From contig JAAFIG010000003.1 of assembly GCA_013298595.1 (NCBI GenBank), forward strand, positions 62,001 through 126,000: DNA of 64,000 nt. The letters are read 5' to 3'. This stretch comes from Deinococcales bacterium (GTDB lineage Bacteria > Deinococcota > Deinococci > Deinococcales > JAAFIG01). Within the stretch, counting starts at the first letter, position 1. Each line of letters begins with the position of its first letter. A program made the position numbers and the translations under genes. Shown piece by piece: positions 60,762 through 64,000 of the stretch. The notes under the pieces were generated by a model. That model made no database searches and was not told where the DNA came from. It saw only the letters and a program-made list of their open reading frames with translations.

Positions 60762-60852
60762 AGGGGTTGGGCTTCTTGATTCTGAACACGCACCTTTCGG
60801 GCAGAATCGCTTGCCTAACCCTATTTTGTTAAAGGCGAGGCATACCTCGCCT
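60762..60852. repeat. REP-like element pair
   Basis: An outer imperfect palindrome (TAGGGGTTGGGC near 60762 with GCCTAACCCTA near 60813) and a perfect hairpin AGGCGAGG, loop CATA, CCTCGCCT at 60833-60852. The second equals in form the element at 22973-22992. Confidence 0.65.
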
Positions 60853-60894
60853 CTACGATTAAGTTCTGTCACAGAACATATATGGGAGAATCTG

Positions 60895-61545
60895 ATGCGC
60901 CCTCGAGTTATTCTTTTTGATTTAGACGAAACGCTGCATGATCGTCGTGCCAGTGTCGAAGCGTTTATCCCAACACTGTATGGGTTTCTCGAGCCGTGGT
61001 TATCTCATGTCTCGCTCGAGGATTTTCGTGCGACTTTGCATCGTGTGGATTATGGCGGTTATGTACCTCGAGAGGTATTTATGCAGCGGCTGCTCGAGGC
61101 GTTTGATGCAAGAAATTTTGATGCGGTTGCACTAGCAAAATTTTGGCGTTCCGAATTTGCTAAGTTTGCTCAGCCTATGGCTGGGGCGTATGAATTGCTC
61201 GAGTTTTTGAAGTCAAAGGGCATTCAAACAGGCATTGTTTCTAATGGCACAGTGCAATTGCAACAAGCCAAAATTGATGCGCTGGGTTTGCAAGTGGATG
61301 TGGTGGTCATTTCTGAGGCTGTTGGTGTGAAAAAACCTGCGGCTAAACCGTTTCTCGAGGCGTTGCGTTTACTCGAAGTTCAGCCTTCCGAAACTTGGTT
61401 TGTTGGTGACCATCCTGTCAATGATATTCAGGGGGCAGTAGCTATTGGTATCAAAGCTTTTTGGCTCGAGCGAGAAACGGCTTGGTCTGGTAATGCACCG
61501 CATGTCAGACTCGAGCGATTACTAGATTTACAAAAGTTTCTCTAA
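60895..61545 (+). CDS. HAD-superfamily hydrolase (YjjG/HAD-IA type)
   Basis: A 216-residue phosphatase: motif I LFDLDETLHD, motif II TGIVSNG, Lys of motif III in VGVKKPAAKPF, motif IV VGDHPVNDIQGA. Likely a nucleotide or sugar-phosphate phosphatase. The ATG at 60895 follows GGGAGAA; the longer open frame would run through the repeat and is not used. Confidence 0.93.
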   Translation: MRPRVILFDLDETLHDRRASVEAFIPTLYGFLEPWLSHVSLEDFRATLHRVDYGGYVPREVFMQRLLEAFDARNFDAVALAKFWRSEFAKFAQPMAGAYELLEFLKSKGIQTGIVSNGTVQLQQAKIDALGLQVDVVVISEAVGVKKPAAKPFLEALRLLEVQPSETWFVGDHPVNDIQGAVAIGIKAFWLERETAWSGNAPHVRLERLLDLQKFL

Positions 61546-61562
61546 TTTTGTTGGTTCAAAAC

Positions 61563-61592
61563 AAAAAAGACCGAAGTGAATGCTTCGGTCTT
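61563..61592 (-). terminator. Intrinsic terminator of the minus-strand RNA
   Basis: Stem AAGACCGAAG / CTTCGGTCTT (61567-61576 and 61583-61592), loop of 6, followed on the minus strand by TTTTTTGTTTT. Confidence 0.85.
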
Positions 61593-61775
61593 CTCAGTAC
61601 CCGCTGGAATTGGGGATTCTAATCCCACCACTCGGGTTTTCGGGTTTTAGAAATTTTTTTCTAAAACTCGGTTGCAAACGCTAAGCGTTTACAGGGTTAG
61701 CCCCGACGGGCACCTCCACCAACTAATTTATTATGTAACAGCTGGATCACCTCCTTTTTGGTATGAAAAAAGTGT
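61563..61775 (-). ncRNA. Candidate structured small RNA whose 5' end is complementary to the 16S rRNA tail
   Basis: On the minus strand an extended -10 (TGTGCTACACT, about 61774-61784) would start an RNA near 61770. It begins with a perfect 17-nt complement of the 16S 3' end (complement of 61741-61757) and contains hairpins: GCCC/GGGC (about 61700-61711), AAACGC/GCGTTT (61676-61690), TTTTAGAAA/TTTCTAAAA (61645-61666) and GGGATT/AATCCC (61613-61626). It ends at a 10-bp terminator stem (61567-61592) followed by six T on the minus strand. No frame or downstream minus-strand gene follows, so a non-coding RNA is favoured. It matches no RNA family I know. Confidence 0.55.
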
Positions 61776-61852
61776 AGCACAAGTTGTGACTAAAAGTGTA
61801 AGACAACTTGCTAATGCGTGGCTAAGCAATCTGACTTAATCAAATTATCTGA

Positions 61853-61858
61853 TAGCCT
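61853..61858 (+). promoter_or_regulatory. Leaderless -10 hexamer
   Basis: TAGCCT (TANNNT) ends 5 nt before the ATG at 61864; CTGACT at 61831-61836 is a possible -35 (16-nt spacer). Confidence 0.45.
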
Positions 61859-61863
61859 AGCGT

Positions 61864-62343
61864 ATGATTCGCGCTGCTGTAACTGCTGATATTCCTTTTC
61901 TGGCTCGAGTCCATGTGCAATCGTGGCAGGAAACATACGCTGGTTTAATTCCCGAGGATGTCTTGTATAACATCATTACTACCGAGTCTCGAGAGTTGCA
62001 GTGGCAGCGGACATTAGCCAATCCTGCCATTACGGTCTTTGTGGCTGAAGTCGCGGGTAGTATTGTTGGTTTTTGTAGTTTGGCGGTGCGCGGACGGGAA
62101 GCCAATTTGTTTACGTTGTACTTGTTACAAGCACAGCAAGGATTAGGGTTAGGTAAGGCATTATGGGTAGCCGCACTCGAGTATGCTCGAGCACAAAAGG
62201 CGAAGGAGCTTTCCTTATGGGTTCTCGAGGGTAATCCAACTCGGGGGTTCTATCAGCATATGGGTGGGGTGCTTGATGATTCACGCACAGAAACCATTGG
62301 TGGTACGGATTTGCTCGAGGTTTCGTATTTGTTTGAACTTTAA
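61864..62343 (+). CDS. GNAT-family N-acetyltransferase
   Basis: A 159-residue GNAT: MIRAAVTADIPFLARVHVQSWQ at the start (typical of the HxxxWxxxY type with QSWQETYAGLIP), strand VFVAEVAGSIVGFCSL, acetyl-CoA loop LLQAQQGLGLGKALW and C-terminal FYQHMGG. Substrate unknown. It lies between the small RNA and cimA. Confidence 0.92.
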   Translation: MIRAAVTADIPFLARVHVQSWQETYAGLIPEDVLYNIITTESRELQWQRTLANPAITVFVAEVAGSIVGFCSLAVRGREANLFTLYLLQAQQGLGLGKALWVAALEYARAQKAKELSLWVLEGNPTRGFYQHMGGVLDDSRTETIGGTDLLEVSYLFEL

Positions 62344-62423
62344 GGTTCAATATCTGAAAACTTGGTAGACTGCGTACTCTTGAGCAGTAGGCTCGAGATT
62401 TCCCTTGAAAGGAGGGATGTTGA

Positions 62424-64000
62424 ATGCTTTCAAATCAGGAAAAGGTGGCGTTAGCAATTTATGATTGTACACTGCGCGATGGTACGCAAGGCGAGGGCTT
62501 TAACCTCTCCTTGGAGGATAAACTCGAGATTGCTAAGGCGTTAGATCGTTTTGGGATGCACTACATCGAAGGTGGCTGGCCTGGTTCTAACCCTAAGGAT
62601 GCACGTTTTTTTGAAGCCATGAAAAGTGTCAAACTCGAGCGGGCAAAATTGGCTGCCTTTAGTTTCACAAGGCAAAGCCATATTGTGCATTGCGAAGATG
62701 ATGCGAATTTACGTTCGCTGACCGAAGCTGAAACCCCTGTCATTACCTTGGTGGCAAAAACTTGGGATAAACACGCCATTCATGCGTTAGGTGTAACCCT
62801 CGAGCAAAACTTAGCCATGATTCGGGATACAGTCAAGTATTACAAGAACCTTGGGCGCGAAGTGATTTTTGATGCTGAACTGGCTTTTTTGGGTTTTCGC
62901 CATAACCCCGCCTATGCCCTCGAGGTATTGCGAACAGCGGCTGGTGAAGGTGCAGATTGCTTAGTGCTATGCGATACCCTTGGCGATGTGATGCCCGAAG
63001 AAGTGACAAAATATGTGACCCAAAGCCTCGAGTTAGGTGTGCCCGTAGGAATCCATACCCATAACGATCTCGAGATGGCAGTAGCAAATGCGTTGGTGGC
63101 TGTACGCAGTGGTGCCACCCAAGTTCAAGGCACAGTCAATGGTGTTGGTGAACGCGTTGGCAATATGAACTTGATGACGTTTATTGGTTTGATGCAAGCC
63201 AAACTAGGAATAAATTGCGTGCCTGATTTAACAAAATTAACTGAACTCTCGAGGTTTGTAGATGCCAGAGCGAACCGTACTCCACAAAATAATCAAGCTT
63301 TGGTTGGCTCGAGTGCCTTTGCCCATAAAGGTGGAATGCACGCCAGCGCCGTTGCCAAAGACCCAAGTCTATACGAGCATATGCAGCCCGAGAGCATTGG
63401 TAATCATCGGCGTATTCTGATGTCCGATTTATCTGGACGAAGCAATTTAGTTGCCACTGCCAAACAATACGGTGTGGAATTAAGTGGCAAAGACCCAGCT
63501 GTTGCCCAAGCTGTGATTAAACTCAAAGAACTCGAGGATGAAGGTTTTACCTTTGAAGGCGCTGATGCCAGTGTTTTAATGCTGTTGCGTCAAGCCAAAG
63601 GCGAACCCGAATTTTTTAAGGTATCGGTTTTTAGAGCACAAATAGATAGTTTTGATGGTTTTGAAACCGAAGCCGAAGCCAGCGTGCAAGTCTTTGTAGG
63701 CGATACTCGAGAACATGCTGCTGCCTTAGGTGATGGACCTGTCAATGCGCTCGATAAGGCTTTACGTGTCGCCCTCGAGCGGCACTACCCAGCTTTACAA
63801 GATGTCGAATTACTCGATTACAAAATGCGGGTACTCGAGGGTTCGCAAGGCACAGCGGCTCGAGTGCGGGTACTCATTACCTTTGGTGATGGTCAGAGTC
63901 AATGGACAACGGTTGGGGCTGGAGTCAACAGCATCAAAGCCTCGTTTATTGCATTGTGCGATGGTTTATCGTTTAAGTTAGCTCGAGATGGTGTGCCAGC
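62424..64000 (+). CDS. cimA: (R)-citramalate synthase (partial, runs off the window end)
   Basis: 525 codons are visible and the frame is still open at 64000. It is a LeuA/CimA-family acyltransferase: catalytic-site YDCTLRDGTQGEGFNLS, GMHYIEGGWPGSNPKD, metal histidines in GIHTHNDLEMAVANAL, GVGERVGN, and FAHKGGMHASAV; the C-terminal regulatory domain (from about residue 395) follows. The GWPGSNPKD motif is typical of CimA rather than of 2-isopropylmalate synthase. It condenses pyruvate with acetyl-CoA for isoleucine synthesis. AAAGGAGG Shine-Dalgarno 8 nt before the ATG. Confidence 0.9.
   Translation, partial: MLSNQEKVALAIYDCTLRDGTQGEGFNLSLEDKLEIAKALDRFGMHYIEGGWPGSNPKDARFFEAMKSVKLERAKLAAFSFTRQSHIVHCEDDANLRSLTEAETPVITLVAKTWDKHAIHALGVTLEQNLAMIRDTVKYYKNLGREVIFDAELAFLGFRHNPAYALEVLRTAAGEGADCLVLCDTLGDVMPEEVTKYVTQSLELGVPVGIHTHNDLEMAVANALVAVRSGATQVQGTVNGVGERVGNMNLMTFIGLMQAKLGINCVPDLTKLTELSRFVDARANRTPQNNQALVGSSAFAHKGGMHASAVAKDPSLYEHMQPESIGNHRRILMSDLSGRSNLVATAKQYGVELSGKDPAVAQAVIKLKELEDEGFTFEGADASVLMLLRQAKGEPEFFKVSVFRAQIDSFDGFETEAEASVQVFVGDTREHAAALGDGPVNALDKALRVALERHYPALQDVELLDYKMRVLEGSQGTAARVRVLITFGDGQSQWTTVGAGVNSIKASFIALCDGLSFKLARDGVP

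Noticed and set aside
61645-61666. tracrRNA-like GTTTTAGA hairpin
   Set aside because: It is a simple A/T hairpin; there is no cas gene, repeat array or anti-repeat in the window.
61563-61775. tmRNA, tRNA or RNase P RNA
   Set aside because: CCACCA ends and an anticodon-like loop (ATTCTAA) drew attention, but no cloverleaf, T-loop consensus or tag frame fits on either strand, and the length is wrong for tmRNA.
1-64000. CTCGAG as evidence of an XhoI-type restriction system
   Set aside because: No endonuclease or methyltransferase gene is in the window, and restriction systems normally cause avoidance, not enrichment.
1-64000. CRISPR arrays, prophage or intact insertion sequences
   Set aside because: No regularly spaced repeats, integrase, transposase or phage structural genes were seen.

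Overview
The window looks like chromosome of a free-living, aerobic, diderm bacterium of moderate GC (mid-40s % by eye). Diderm signs are a complete RND efflux operon with two TolC-like outer-membrane factors, an LptF/LptG-type permease and many signal peptides and lipoboxes. Several genes have a TANNNT or near-consensus -10 hexamer only 5-7 nt before the start codon, the leaderless arrangement well known in Deinococcus. A Deinococcota-like host is therefore my best but tentative guess. The most obvious genome-level trait is the palindrome CTCGAG: about one per 80-100 bp over most genes (31 counted by eye in the 2.5-kb pheT gene), roughly 50 times chance, resembling the highly iterated palindromes of cyanobacteria.

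Layout. 0-5.8 kb: end of a toxin-antitoxin pair, GrpB-like and immunity-like proteins, a heterodimeric ABC exporter and a DinB-fold protein. 5.8-14.7 kb: RND pump, adaptor and two outer-membrane factors, then a secreted/10-TM protein pair. 15-25.6 kb: astacin-type lipoprotein protease, two-component system, LptF/G permease, GH36 alpha-galactosidase, cobalamin adenosyltransferase, PPK2, a lone receiver protein and a SIMPL protein. 25.6-34.7 kb: a respiratory gene block. 34.8-43.9 kb: kinase, Nudix, transporters (MFS, BenE, EamA) with a GntR regulator, class V aminotransferase, YceI protein. 44-54 kb: CHAT-protease-like protein, nucleotidyltransferase, thioesterase, SDR, repeat protein, AAA ATPase, epimerase, glutaredoxin, nucleoside-type ABC ATPase. 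54.2-60.8 kb: pheS with a leader attenuator, then pheT separated from it by an LD-carboxypeptidase, a GNAT and a DUF1016 nuclease. 60.9-64 kb: HAD hydrolase, a structured minus-strand RNA, a GNAT and citramalate synthase (cut by the window end).

The strongest candidate for a new system is the 26.3-34.7 kb operon. It joins a cbb3-type oxidase (CcoN plus a fused CcoO-cytochrome c), a lipoprotein cytochrome c, a Rieske protein, a full-length cytochrome b that has lost both heme bH histidines, a second cytochrome b that keeps all four histidines but is fused to a two-[4Fe-4S] ferredoxin, and an MvhD/FlpD-like iron-sulfur protein, with five small membrane proteins. The arrangement suggests a quinol-oxidising complex whose high-potential branch goes through Rieske and cytochromes c to oxygen, while its low-potential branch connects hemes b to ferredoxin-type clusters and a soluble partner. 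That electron route is inference.

Other notable points are a probable small RNA (61.56-61.78 kb) whose 5' end is an exact 17-nt complement of the 16S rRNA 3' tail, a 12-codon Phe-containing leader peptide before a terminator upstream of pheS, and an insertion in the B5 domain of PheT. I found no CRISPR array, complete transposase, rRNA gene or convincing tRNA.
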